Shown piece after piece: positions 21,570 to 34,800 of a stretch of DNA of 64,000 nucleotides (its first letter is position 1; each line of letters starts with the position of its first letter). The notes beneath the pieces are model-generated. The model saw nothing but the letters and a program-made list of their open reading frames with translations. It ran no database searches and was not told where the DNA came from. A program made the position numbers and the translations under genes. Source of the stretch: Costus lasius (taxonomy: Eukaryota > Streptophyta > Magnoliopsida > Zingiberales > Costaceae); contig CM050451.1 of the NCBI GenBank assembly GCA_027563935.2, positions 30,271,565-30,335,564 on the forward strand, written 5' to 3'.

Positions 21570-24154
21570 CTGCAAAACAATTTATTTCCTATTGTCAGGG
21601 ATAAGCTTTCTTAAATCTGAATAGGGAAATAGAAAAGTTGGAAGAATACAAGTTAAACGAATCAGGACAGGCTAGGGCTTGCATCGTAACACTACCTGAA
21701 GCGCACCCTCTTGAGATCTCTAGTTCCATCTCGAAGAGTAACCAGAGTTATGTAAACACCCGGCTCAAATTGTTCTATCCACTCTGATTCCATGTCATTA
21801 CTTGCTGAAAGAGGGGTTCTGAGAGCTGAGGCAGAACCATGATTTGGAGAAGATGCAGTTTGCCCCCCGCCATCAGTATCCTCAAGTCCACTTCTAGACG
21901 ACCGCATCTCTACTTGGCCATTGGGTCGCGGTGGCTTCATATTATGGTCCGTCATGTTGGTGTTACCATTTAATGCTTTTGGGGTCGGAGTGGTGCTTGC
22001 GTCATTAGGTAGATAAATTGATCTAGCTGCGGAACTATCACCTGAAGCTTCATTTGTCTGTCCCGAATAATCGGTTGCATTTACAGCGATGTTAGGACTG
22101 TTGAGCACATTTGTGGACGAGTGTTCCCCAGTGGAACTAGTGTACTGCATAGCATATGAATGGATATTTCCATTTGACAGCTGATCGGCTCCTGTTGTAC
22201 TGCTCCCGTAGATCCCATGAGGAAGTCTTTCAGCCATTTCTTTCAGCTGCAAGAGGAAATCAAGAGAGCTTAAGATAATCAAATTAATGATGCTAACAAA
22301 CACACCAATTAGAAATTTACTTCACAATAAAAGTGAAAAGATATCTAAAGCTTTAACTTAGTGCCAAATGTTCTCATAATTTCAAAATGAAGAAACAATA
22401 ATACGACGCAGTAGCAGAGCAGATAAAATAAATGTAACACAACAAAAAAATGAACGTATGAAAAGTAACAATCACCGATGGGCTCAGCTCTCGTGTGCTA
22501 GAACTGAAACTCTTGCTCGTTTAACTGAGAATAGTACAATAATCGAGAGGTTTATAAGATGTCACCAAGCAAAAGAAGAAAAAAAGATAAAATCTCATAT
22601 AAGACATTAATTTTATAGGTTTCATACTACTGACCATATACAACACAATAGATTACAAGTTTAAACCACTGGATATGAGAACGTTCAAACTGTCTACCTA
22701 GCAGTAGAATTGTTTAATCAGTCAAATAATAATAAAAAAGGACCAAATAAAATACATGAAACAGAAACTAAAATAATGAGAATAAAAAGTATGCAATGCC
22801 AAATAAATATAAGAGGGCATAGGACCAAAGTAACATCTTTCTGTAAATTCATGTGTCTCCAACCGTCTATGCAAATAAGGGTATATTATCATGCAATTAG
22901 ATGTTCCATTCCTGCAAGGTAATAAATTAGGATCCATCATATTAAAAATTGATTCACCCGTGGTATGTATTAGTCCAACCTTATACAAGATCCATACCAA
23001 TATATATATACTGATATACCATGTGATATGACAAATTAATACCAAATATAGGCTGCATCGGTTTATGGCTTATGCTAGTTGGGCCAATGCTCATTGGACT
23101 AGTGCTAGTTAGAAAAATTTTAAGGTGTTTGGATAGTGTTTTAGCTTTTGTTGGTCAAACCAAAGTTGACTAAAAATTCTATGAGAGAACTAGGGGAGAT
23201 TGTAGGGTGGGGAGAGACCCACTAGAGCTTCGCAGGGGAGGGGGATCTTGCACACAAAAAAGGGGGATGCGGAGCTCAATGAAAGAGGGGTCTCAACCAA
23301 GTGAGAGGGGGGGGGGGGGGGTGGGGTTGGAAGATGGGGACTGGGTCGAGCAGAAAAGTTGGTGGTGGAGGGGGAGGGGTGAGTGAACAGTAGGGATGGC
23401 AGTGAGTAGGGTACCCGCCATTTCTGCCCTACCCATACCCAAACCCGGTTAATCTCTTTAATACCCATACCTGATTAACTACTCGGTATTTTTTCAACCC
23501 CTCTACCCAAACCCGACCTTAATAATTTTCTTACGACCCGATTATTAACCGAGTACCTGGTCAAATTTTGGTCAACCTTTTGCCCTAATCCCATGCCCTC
23601 ACCTCCCATGCCCCCCAACCCAACTCCACCTAACGGCTGCGAACTCGCCGACAGATGCTCCCTATCGACCTGCCTCTTGCTGTCACCGCCAACGGCTCCA
23701 CGCCCCTTACTGTCACCGCATCGACAAGCTGCCCCTCATCGCTGGCCTTGCTGGCAAGCGGTGACAAGGACTCGACAAAAGAGGCCCCCCGAGCGGTGGT
23801 ACCTGCAACGATAGGAAAAGGAGGGGTGGCGACGGAGACTGGGATGAGGAGCGGTGGTGCCTAGCGACTAGGAGAGGAGCAGCGATGCCTAGCGACAGGG
23901 AGAGGAGCGGTGACTATGACAACGAGGAGCGGTGGCACAATTGTGACAATGAGGAGGAGCGACGGCACAACGACGATGACGGGAGCGGAGGCAAGAACAA
24001 TGAGGTGCAGTGGCAATAACAAGGAAGAGCGGCGTCTTGGCAACTACAGTAAAAACGTGAGAGATATACGAGAGGATTAGGGTTGTGACTTATGGGTATT
24101 ATGTTATAGTTTAATAAGTATTGAAAAAAAATTTTATAGAATTATTTTTATTAT

Positions 24155-24192
<38 letters not shown>

Positions 24193-27100
24193 GATTCGGG
24201 TAGTGGGTATCTAATCTATATTACCCGAACCCGACTCGGGTAGTATACATAGTAACCATACCCTACCCAAACCCATTTGATAGTTACCTGATTACCTATA
24301 TTCGGGTTCGGGTAGGTCGGGTACCCACGAAACATCAACCCAACTGTCATCCCTAGTGAACGGAGCTTGGCGAGGGTAGGGTGAGCGAGCGGACCTTGAG
24401 AGGGGGGGGGGGGGGGGGAGCAAGGGAAGGGGCTTGGCCAAGTGGGTGGAGCTTGGCAGGGGAGGGGGGCTTGGGTGAGCTCGATGGTGGTAGGCAAGTG
24501 GACAGAACTTAGTAAGGGTGGAGCAAGCAGGCGGAGCTCAACGGGGCGGTGGCTAGGGTGAGTAGGCAAAGCTCGGTGAGGGAAGGGGGATCTCACCGAA
24601 GGCAAGTGGGGGAAAACCAATAGGGTGAGGGTTGTGTGCGCGAGCTAGAAACTGGTACCTAATTGGTCTTTCCCAACTTCCCGGCTTCTCTAGTCCAATA
24701 GTTCCCTAAACATCTCTACTTCCACCCAACAAAAGCTGATAGCTACCAACTCCAAACACAGTCATAGAATGAAATACCAATCTACTACCTCTGTATTTTC
24801 ATTTTGTATAAGTTCAAATTCAGAGTGATACACGAGTATAATCATACTAGCTCCACTTAGTTTTAGTATTAGAACCAACTAATATGATGCAGTTCTAATG
24901 CTACTAATCGATTCTAACACTAAAAAAAAATTGTTGAAGGACTAAAAATACTATTTCTAGCCATTTGACAAGGGATTTGAAGAGGGAGGGATTGATGTTT
25001 CTCTTTAGAGGCCCTCCTTTCCTCACATTCACTCATAATTCACTCATCTCTCTCAAACTCTCATTATATCAAAACTTTCTTAAACTCTCTTTCTCTTTTA
25101 GATAATCTTGATTAGAATTCCATCACACCTAAAAGCTAGAATATAGTTCTCAGATGGTATCATGCACAAAAAAAACTAAAAAATCATCATAATTGATAAT
25201 ATATTCATTGTAACAACATTTTCAAATATCAAAGTGTTACCCGAGTGAAGCAACATTTTGTTAGTGGTTATCATAACATTTCAAAATCCCAAATGTGTCA
25301 TAAGAGATATGCAAAGCGATCCATAAAAATCTAAAATCCTTTCGCAAAAAAAAGCAATGTCTCATTGAGGAGCATGAAGAGTTTGACTGGCACACACTCC
25401 ATCTTATGATCCATATCAAGGCTATGATAAAGCCATTGAAGACAGTGAGTTAGAAGCTACTGTTCAAGCTTTGAGAGCTCAATACACCTTCGAGGAGGAT
25501 GATTGTCTTCTATATGGTCCCGAAAACACTCAATTTAAGGTCGATAGTGGGAGTGATATGCATCAAATAATATGAAGTGCAAGTATGTTCAAAGGCACCA
25601 ATGGTCATACAACCCCTACAAGTGGACAATGTGGCACAAGCAACTTCTCAGGATTGGGTCCACAAATTGGCACACCTTAGTGCAACTAATAGTGTAGACA
25701 AGCAAGTAAATGTACTAAAAAAGGTGATGCTTATATGGAGACGAAAAAGCTTGACATTGGTTGAGCAATTTCAAAGTGGTTACACATGTTATCACTATAG
25801 TGTCTAATATCCAAGAATTACGCTTAGAAATTTGCCACCTACACCATACAAGATTGTAAGACTATATCTTAATAGAGATGTAAAAGAATGCCACACTTAG
25901 ATTAGAAGTATGAAGGGCAATAAGAGGATTTTGATATCACTCTTATGTGCATCACCTCACTCGTATGAATATAAAAAAATTTCTTATATATTGTAACATA
26001 AAGTGATAATCCACAAGTTTGCATTGCATTGGCCTTGGCCTAATTTCAGGATACAATCTACATTCATCAACTTTTGAATATTGTCATGAGATTAGAACAA
26101 AGTATATTGTCTAACTTATGACAAACAACAAGAGTAATTTCAAGAGAGCTGGCGAGATGATCAAAGATATTATCCTCAGATAATTTGGACTCCTTTGCCA
26201 CATATTGCATCAACATAATGATGGACATTAGTGAGATAGAGAAGGTATAGAATACATTGAAGGTTGTAGAAATAGCCATATTTATATACAACCAAGGTCT
26301 ATTCTAAGATGTAGTCGTTTGTGAAGGGTAAGGTATTAAGATCTAAGTCCATAAGATTTGCTACACATTTTATTGTATTGAAAACTTTACTTACAAAGAA
26401 GTCTGGCTTAAAACAATGTTCATAAGCAAAGATTAGTGTAGCTCTCCTTATTCATTTTCACACGATGGTAGGGAAGCGAAGCATGGTATAGGACAACATT
26501 AATGGTATCATATACATTGCAGTTAAGTCTTCTATGTATGATCTTCTAAAAAGTTAATATGGATAAGAAGCCAATGATGAAAAACTTTATCATATGATCA
26601 AACAATGTCGAAGCCACATGAATGTTTCAATGGGTAACAAGACTACTCATATTTGCGATTATTCAATGTAGGTGGGAGAATAAAATGGACTAAGAAATTC
26701 ACTAGCATGTTCGTATTTATTTTTTATGTAATTAATTTTGTTATTTCATTTTCATAACATATATAGATGTTAATAAGTATAAATATTTGTCTTTCAGCTT
26801 ATTACCTACATCCGAGCTACCAATACCAATATAACTTGGGGAACAAGGCAGGATTTATTACTTGTGTTACAAAATGTGATACTTGGAATGAAGCAGAGAA
26901 GGTCAGATGTATCAAAAAGGTGAAATGACATTTGGAGATCTTATTAGCTTGATTTTACTCAACAAAGATTGATCCAAGTATGTATTTTAATATTTTTCTT
27001 TGTTTATTAAGTATTATATTATCTTATTCTATTTTCTTCTAATTTTTAGTTGAATGATGGTTGAGATGAGGCCCCAAATGTATGAAAGATTGCTATTTGC

Positions 27101-28723
27101 ATCCTCTCATGGTGCACATCATCAAGCGGATGTTAACAAAATTGATTGACATTCTCATTGGTCCATACAAAGGTCTAGAATAGATTGTCCCACCCACTAG
27201 AGAAACTAGTTTATATTTATAACAAGATGGGATAAAGACTTTAAATTTTACAAAGAAAATGAACGAGAGTTAGAAGTTGATTCAGAGCTTTTAACCCTTC
27301 CTTTGTTCAAGATGATTCGGACACATTAATGGCTTGGGATCAACTTTAGAGGATCAAAATCCCATCATGGATGAGTTTGGTCATCCACTAGAATGCTCTC
27401 AAATTATTGTTGAAGTAATTGAGAGAAAAATTTATGATAAAACTAGCTAAGCAACCTCTAATCACAAAGGGGTAATGATAGCGATGATAGATTAGAGGAG
27501 AAAAGACTGTTTTGACCTATTCGAATCCAACCACCATGTCAATCTTTACAACCATTAAGCAAAGAATTGAGGAAGAAAGTCTTTAGCAACAAATAAAGCA
27601 CCACAAATATCATAAGACTCAAGGAAGCAAAAAGCTCTCTTGTAGTAGAGGACCTGTTATTTTCTATTGATGAGTAAAAATATAGAGTTTAAAAAAACAT
27701 CATTTTCTAAAATATGTCTAAGTCGTAAAGTCAAGTGATGTAGATGACAGCACAAGCACAAATGGAATAGGAGGAGATGATAATGTTGGTGGTGGTAGTG
27801 AGGAAGGAATTAAAAACTTGTCTTTACTGGGTGGTACAGCTAGTTTCTACTAGTCCATACCAGCAATATGACTCGTTTGTAACAGTCCGAGCAAGGACCT
27901 GTACATGGATGCTACACGAATGCAATCAAAACTATGAAGGAGCAGTTCCAGTGGAACAAGAAGGAGAGGAAGGAGAAGGAGAAGAGCTATACGCGGAATG
28001 TGGACTACTATGGATACAGACATAGGCGGAGTGAAAGAAGTGGGTGGTACCTACCTCTTCTTCTTTCTTCTTTCCACTCAAAACGCATACATCCACTTCA
28101 AGAAGAGGCGGATGCAGATGCGAGAGAGTGGTCTTCTTCTTCTTATAAAGACACGAGAGCCGCTCTACCACTAGGGTAAGAGAGTGACTCATCTTGGTCC
28201 CAACTGAGTTACCAAGAATTCGAGATAGAAGGAGCTTATATATATGCGATAGTATTTGTTGCATATGAAGTAGTAACTTTTGTGAGTTTAATGACCATAT
28301 AGGCTTCAACATACAATATCATATATTTTGGGAGGACTTTCAAATATGGGCACTACGGCCAATGATGTAACCTAGTAGAAGCTCCTACTAGGTATCTTTA
28401 TGATAAAAGCTCCTATTAGTAAGGTAATATATCATATTTCAGTAGTATTTTTACTTTCACCTGTTAAGTTATATAAATATCACAATAATTATTATGTTCA
28501 TAATTTTTTTAGGTTCTAGTAAGGTTTTAAGTAAGATTTTAAAAATTGATTTGTGCCACTTGCTATAGGCATTACATACTAGTCTAACATTGTACTGATA
28601 TTTGTACCAAGGTTTAAGGTAGTGTCTGATCCAATGTACCGGTCGATGTCGACCATGAAATGAGTTTTAAAATTGATTAGTACAAGGTCAAGACTAGTAC
28701 TGGGTTATATATATATATATATG

Positions 28724-28769
<46 letters not shown>

Positions 28770-28808
28770 TACATATATATATATACATACATATATATAT
28801 ATACATAC

Positions 28809-28839
<31 letters not shown>

Positions 28840-31800
28840 CATACATATATATATATATATTATTAGTACCTCCAAATCCAATAGTGGTTAGGTACGTTAA
28901 CATAGACTGGTATTTGAAACCTTAGGTTCCAAGGACATATGCGAAGGAACTAGGGGCAAAGTCGATGTAAAATCAAGCCCAAAGACTTGAAAAGTAAGGC
29001 ATATATAACATTGTACTATATAAGTACTTTTCTACTAATGCTATTTAAATCTACTGAAATAATTATTATTTCTAATTTTTATATGTTTCTACAATATATG
29101 GGATGAAATTGAAGAGGTGAGGCCAATTTAAAAGGCAAAGTTAGGATCTTCTTGTAGTGGTAGGATGTCATAATCTTATACTATCATTAAAACTACAAAT
29201 TATGCAATTAGTTAGTATTTATATCTAATTTTATATTATTTTCAAGCTTAAACACCTCTACAATATTAAAATTTAAATTTTTGCAGGTGTAAAGATAACA
29301 TGACATCAAATTAGCAGACAAATCAATATAAGGAGAAAACTCACTTTGATATCGAGCCGAATGGAATGAATCATACTGTGTTGATATGGTTAGTATACCA
29401 GTACATTCCAATCAATGACCAATTTCAAGTACAGGTTGATATTTAAAACCCTAACACCAACGGGTATATTCTAGCTCATTAATAGATCAATACTCAATTG
29501 GTATTTAAAACCTTGCTAGACCTAGAAATTTTTGCAGACAATATTTGCTTCTCCACACAAATATGAAAAATAAGAATACAAGCATTCCAAACTTCACGGC
29601 ATTAACCTAATTGTAGCACAAAAGCTCCATAAGATATACATGTATAATACATTGATTTAACCTTCATCAAAGTAAACCACATTAGAAAAATGAGTTCTTC
29701 TATGTTCTCGATTGAATTGATATCTTACGAAATTGGATTGAATAGTTGCATGCGGTCTGAATTATATGAAGTTTTAAGTGAGTTCAGTCCAAGTGAAGTT
29801 GGAATCTGAGAAACTGTTGTTACACTCGGTTTTTAGCTTTTTTAAGCACCTCTAGGATGAACCAGATTGCATATAGGCGTAGTGTATTCAATCCTCATAA
29901 TTGTATGTATTATAAACAATGTGTAAACAATTTTGTCTCAACTAATGCAATATGCTTTATACAAATTATCATATCATACAGTCCATCCCAGAGTCAAGAT
30001 GAATGGCTTGTCTACTGTTATCCTGCTGGGAAATCCACTCTACGATTGACTGTTTAAGTGCTACTCCAAGGAAGAAACTCAACAACTCAACTTCTTACTC
30101 TTATCGACCAACTCACTTCTACTTGGGGGATGCTACTCAGCCCTGGTTCATTCAGGGGTTTAATCAGAGGACAAAAAGCAACGTAAATCATTTGGCTGAT
30201 ACTGATTGGTCACGTGTGATGTTCGGCAAATTGAGTTTAGGAAAACAAACCAAGCAGATCTGTCCGCTAACCTTGTTCAAGGCACAAGTTTGACTTATTA
30301 CACTGTAAAACATGATTGCGGTAGGTTAGATTTGGATGCCTGTAAAAAACATGTGATTTTGTACTAGTATCAGACTTGTTTTGTTGATACTAATTATGTA
30401 TAAATGGCCTTGCAAGGATCCTTTCTTATGCGTACTTATGGGTGGCTACAGTGTGGTAGATTACTCGCATTATATTTGTTGGTCATTTTCTTGTTATCAG
30501 TTAAACTGATTCTGTGAAGTAAATCATTGATACACTAAGTTGGCCTGACCTAATAGTATAATCAAGGTCATTGCTAAAAGCCTAAAACATACACTAACAT
30601 TTACTGTTTACTTTTGTTGAACTAATTATTTTCACCCAAAAAAAACAAAAAAATCATCAAGATGAAAATTAGGAATAATAAAATTCAAAACATTGGGGGT
30701 ACTGCCAAATTGGATTTCAGGATCACATAATGGATGTAGCAATCAAGTTCACTATCCGGAATCATATGTTGAACTAATTATTTTTGATAGTCAAAATTAA
30801 TTTTGACCATGAATGAGGCATGCATCCTACAAAGTTGGAAATGATTGATATGCGCCAACATGGAAATCAGGAAATAAAATCCAACGTGGATAGCTACAGC
30901 CGAAAGAAAAAAAAAAGAAAATAAAGGGGGAGAAATTTGAAGTAAATCTCGGCGACAAGGGCCAGTTGGAAATGCAGAATAGGCAAAAAATCAAAGTAGC
31001 GACAAGAGTGATCAGCTGCTGCAAAAAAGAATGGAAAAAAAGAAAAAAAAAGAGAAATTTTCCAATATGTGCGCTATCAAAAAAAGGAGAAAGCGTGTTT
31101 GGCACAGCTGGTAAGGAAAGGAACAGGCGTTAGCGACACAAAAATAAATAGGAGCCTCAGCGCTAAGGCTAGATAGGTGTTGGCTGAGAATAAGAAAAGG
31201 AAACTAAATAAAGGGAATCATGACTGATAAGGAGACTAAGAAGAAAAGGAAAGAATTGGTAGCAATCAAGAAATTCTCAAGCAAAAGAAGCGGCAGAAAT
31301 TTAATTCGAAGAGAAAGAAATAATTTAAGGAAAAGCGTGGCTGAAGGCTTATAAAAAGCAGCTGCGAGGCTTGCAAAAAGAAGACTACTGTGCCGACAGG
31401 CTTGACACAAAAAAAAAGGGGCGATTGACTGCTTGATCAGAAGGCGGGAGGAACTTTGTTGTTCATGATGATTTCATGTTCAACTCCTCCCCCCAACTAC
31501 GACGCTGCTACAACACTGCCCAACTGAAAAAAAGAAAGGAGGGAGATTGACCGCTCAATCAAAAGGCGGGAGGAACTTTGTTGTTCATGATGGTTTCATG
31601 TTCAACTCCTCCCCTCGAGATTGATGTGTCAATAAAAAAAAGAAGAGAAAGAAAAAATGGTACGAGTGAATGAAAGGGAAGAGGCTGTAAAAAAAAATGA
31701 ACACAGTATTGAAGAGTTGAAGAAGAAAGAAGGCTCTGTCCAGGAGGGTCTTGACAAAGGGGGCGCACAAAAAAAAAAAAAAAAAAAACCTCAATCCAGG

Positions 31801-34800
31801 CGACGATCAAATCCATCTATGACGAAAATCCCTCTTTCCAGATTCGCATGATGATCGAATCAATTGTGCAATCCATCTGTGACGAAGATCCAAGTGACAA
31901 AGATTTCTCAGCGCTATCCTTTCTTAGTGAGTGCCGAAGAAGAATATCTCTCGTCCTGATCCAAATCCGCTTGCTGCTTTGAAGAAGACGAAGATCTCTC
32001 GAAGCCACCTTTCGAGTGCCGAAGACGAAGATCCAGCGGCAAAATTCCAGATTCGGTGCTATCTTTTCTTAGTGAGCATCGAAGAAGAAGATCTCTCATC
32101 CTAATCGAAGATCCTTCACTCGTACCAACTGCTGATCCAAATCCGGCGCCGTTCTCTTCAGATCGGCACCAAAGACGAAATCGCCTGTCCTCCAAGCGAC
32201 GAAAAAGACAACTTAGCAACAAAATCCCAAATCCAGTGCCATCTTGTCCAGATCCGGCACCGAAGATCCCTCGATTGTCTTCTGCTACCAGTCGCTGGAT
32301 TCCAGCATTAGCCAGCTGCAAATTTTACATCATCCAGGTGGAGAAGCCGGCTCAAGTTTTGGATGAACAGAGTCTCCACCTCTAGTATAGATCCTTCTTG
32401 CCGGATCAACCAGACGCCGACGACTCTGATCGCCTCCTCCGCTCCTACACTGAAGTATTCAGCGACTTCGCCGCCGGGCTTATAGGGGAGCTGGAGAAGC
32501 TGTCAAGCAAAGATAGCTTCCTACCAGTGTTCTCGAACCGTATCCTGCCACTGCTCCCGCCTGCCTCCCTCTCCAAGTCCTTCAGCATCATCGACGATCC
32601 AGCCGCCGATCATCACCAAACTCTGGCAATGAGTCATGCTTTGAAATACGCACTACCCGGCACAACGATCAGACCATCTGACGGTTAGATCGTCGGATTT
32701 GAAGGATTTCATGAGGAGTCTCCTGATTCTTTTCAGAATCCTTGATTCCACCGACTCCCTTGCTCCATTGATCGCATCTGGCCGACGGATGAAGCTCAGA
32801 AGACCCTCCTCCCTCTTGCGTACGAACAGACCGAAGCAATCAATTTCCAGACGGAAGGATCGCCGGAATCAAAAGATTCTCCGGCGACTCCTGTTTTCGC
32901 CCAAGCCGTCCTGTTCAAGTCTGTTCTCTACCAATCTGCTACCAATTGATCCCGGAATCCAGCCATCATTCAATCCTGGTGTGGCAACCTTCCATCTGAA
33001 GCAGCTTCACCAAACGAATGCTGAACACCGAGCGATGACGAGCCCTATTTGTCTCTATCGCAGGCAGCTCTATTTTCCAATAACCAAATCAGCCAAATCT
33101 TACAGATCTCCATCTGACGGACCGGTTCTAATCCAACATTCCAATGTTTCTGATCTAATTAGATCCAATATCCTGGATCTAATCCAAAACGATGCCAATT
33201 TATCAAAAAAGGAAAAGAACCTTGTGGAGGCCCACTCAAAAATTCATGCTCGGTGAAAAGAACAAAGAATCCTGTATTTCAAGGCTTATGTTGATGGAGA
33301 TGGTGACACAAGCACTGGATGCAGCTATTATCCAGTGCTTGAATCCCCTCATAAGTAGTGTTCAATTGAAATCCAATGCTGATGTTGGAATTGACCTGAA
33401 GCAGAAGAATATGAACTCTACAATGCCAGACACGAAAGACGCAGCAAACCAACCACTTGAAATTGTATCGATTATTGATGAAACACTGAAACCTATCCCT
33501 GAACCAATACGTTCAGCACTATCAAAGATCTCTCATGATCTCTTGTTGAAGCAACGGTGGTACCAATATTCCTACACATGAGAAAGCAACTGGATATCCC
33601 TCAATAGATGATTTGCTGTCATCTATTTGGGCTATCAATGATATCACTGATCCCACAAAAGAAAGTGGTTAAGGTAGCCGAGATGGAAAATCTATTGTGC
33701 TTGTTATTCCTCTCTTTGCTCCATCTATACAGAATCCTAAAGAACATGCAACATATAATTCGTCTCCTGCTCCATTTGTTTCATATGAATATCCTCCGGT
33801 CGATCACAGTCCTAAACAATTACCAGTGATGGTTTAGCTTTGATGGAGGCAAACATATCAGTATAGTTACACTTGACATACATTCTCTCAATGGCTTTCC
33901 CCTACAAGTTTAGTATTTGTCACAGGGGAATATATGCTCCTTTTATCCAAGTAAAAAAAGAAATTTGAAAATAAAAAAAAAAGAAAAAGGACAAGAGACT
34001 GTGCAGTGCAGCAACAATAAAAAAAAAACAAAAAAGAGAAAGATGCATTGGAAATTTGGAGGGAGGTGAAGTGCGCCGAGAAGAGACAATAAAAAAAATA
34101 TATAATAAAAGAAAAGAGGGAGGAGCACTTGCATACGAGTGACATGTGATTCATTCAAAACCTGGGTTTGAAATGAAGAATGCACAACCCGGTTACATAC
34201 CTGTTGTAATTGATTTGTACAATCTTAGCAAGAAATAAAAATTCAGCCCAGCTTGATCCAATAGCAAACTGGCTAGATTCGATCCAATCAAACTCATTCA
34301 GTTAAGTCACTATGGCAGAGTGAAACTCTACCACTAGCAGCGATTCAAGGCCCTGCAATCCATCGTCACCTCATCAACTTCAGTCGATAGACAAAATTGG
34401 GGCATCACCACTGCGGTCCCAAAACTACAGCCGTGAAGAGGTGGTGGGACAAAATTCTACCCATCGTTGTTTACCATTGGGTATCAACCAACACACACAT
34501 GTTCAACGGTAGTGCAGTCCAACTCAAACTAAATCCTGCCAAGTTTGATGCAGGTCCGATCCACAAATGAAATATAAAGGAGATTTGCTACATCAAAATT
34601 GCAAACTCAATCTAAGCCTAACTTTAATCAAATTCAGATCGAGAGTCAAAATTGAACCAAATCAAAACAATGATTCGAACTAAGTTGTCATGATAGCACC
34701 AAACCCACTGCGATAGGGTTGACTCAATTTGCCGTATAAGATGGCAGCCAAAAAGAGAAGAGAGACAAAGATAGTCTTAACTCTGATTTAGTCCAAGATA

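Noticed and set aside
28673..28903. Tyr/Ile-repeat open frames on both strands
   Set aside because: They are translations of a TA microsatellite.
31585..31816. Phe-rich minus-strand open frames
   Set aside because: They are products of poly-A/AAG-rich intron sequence.
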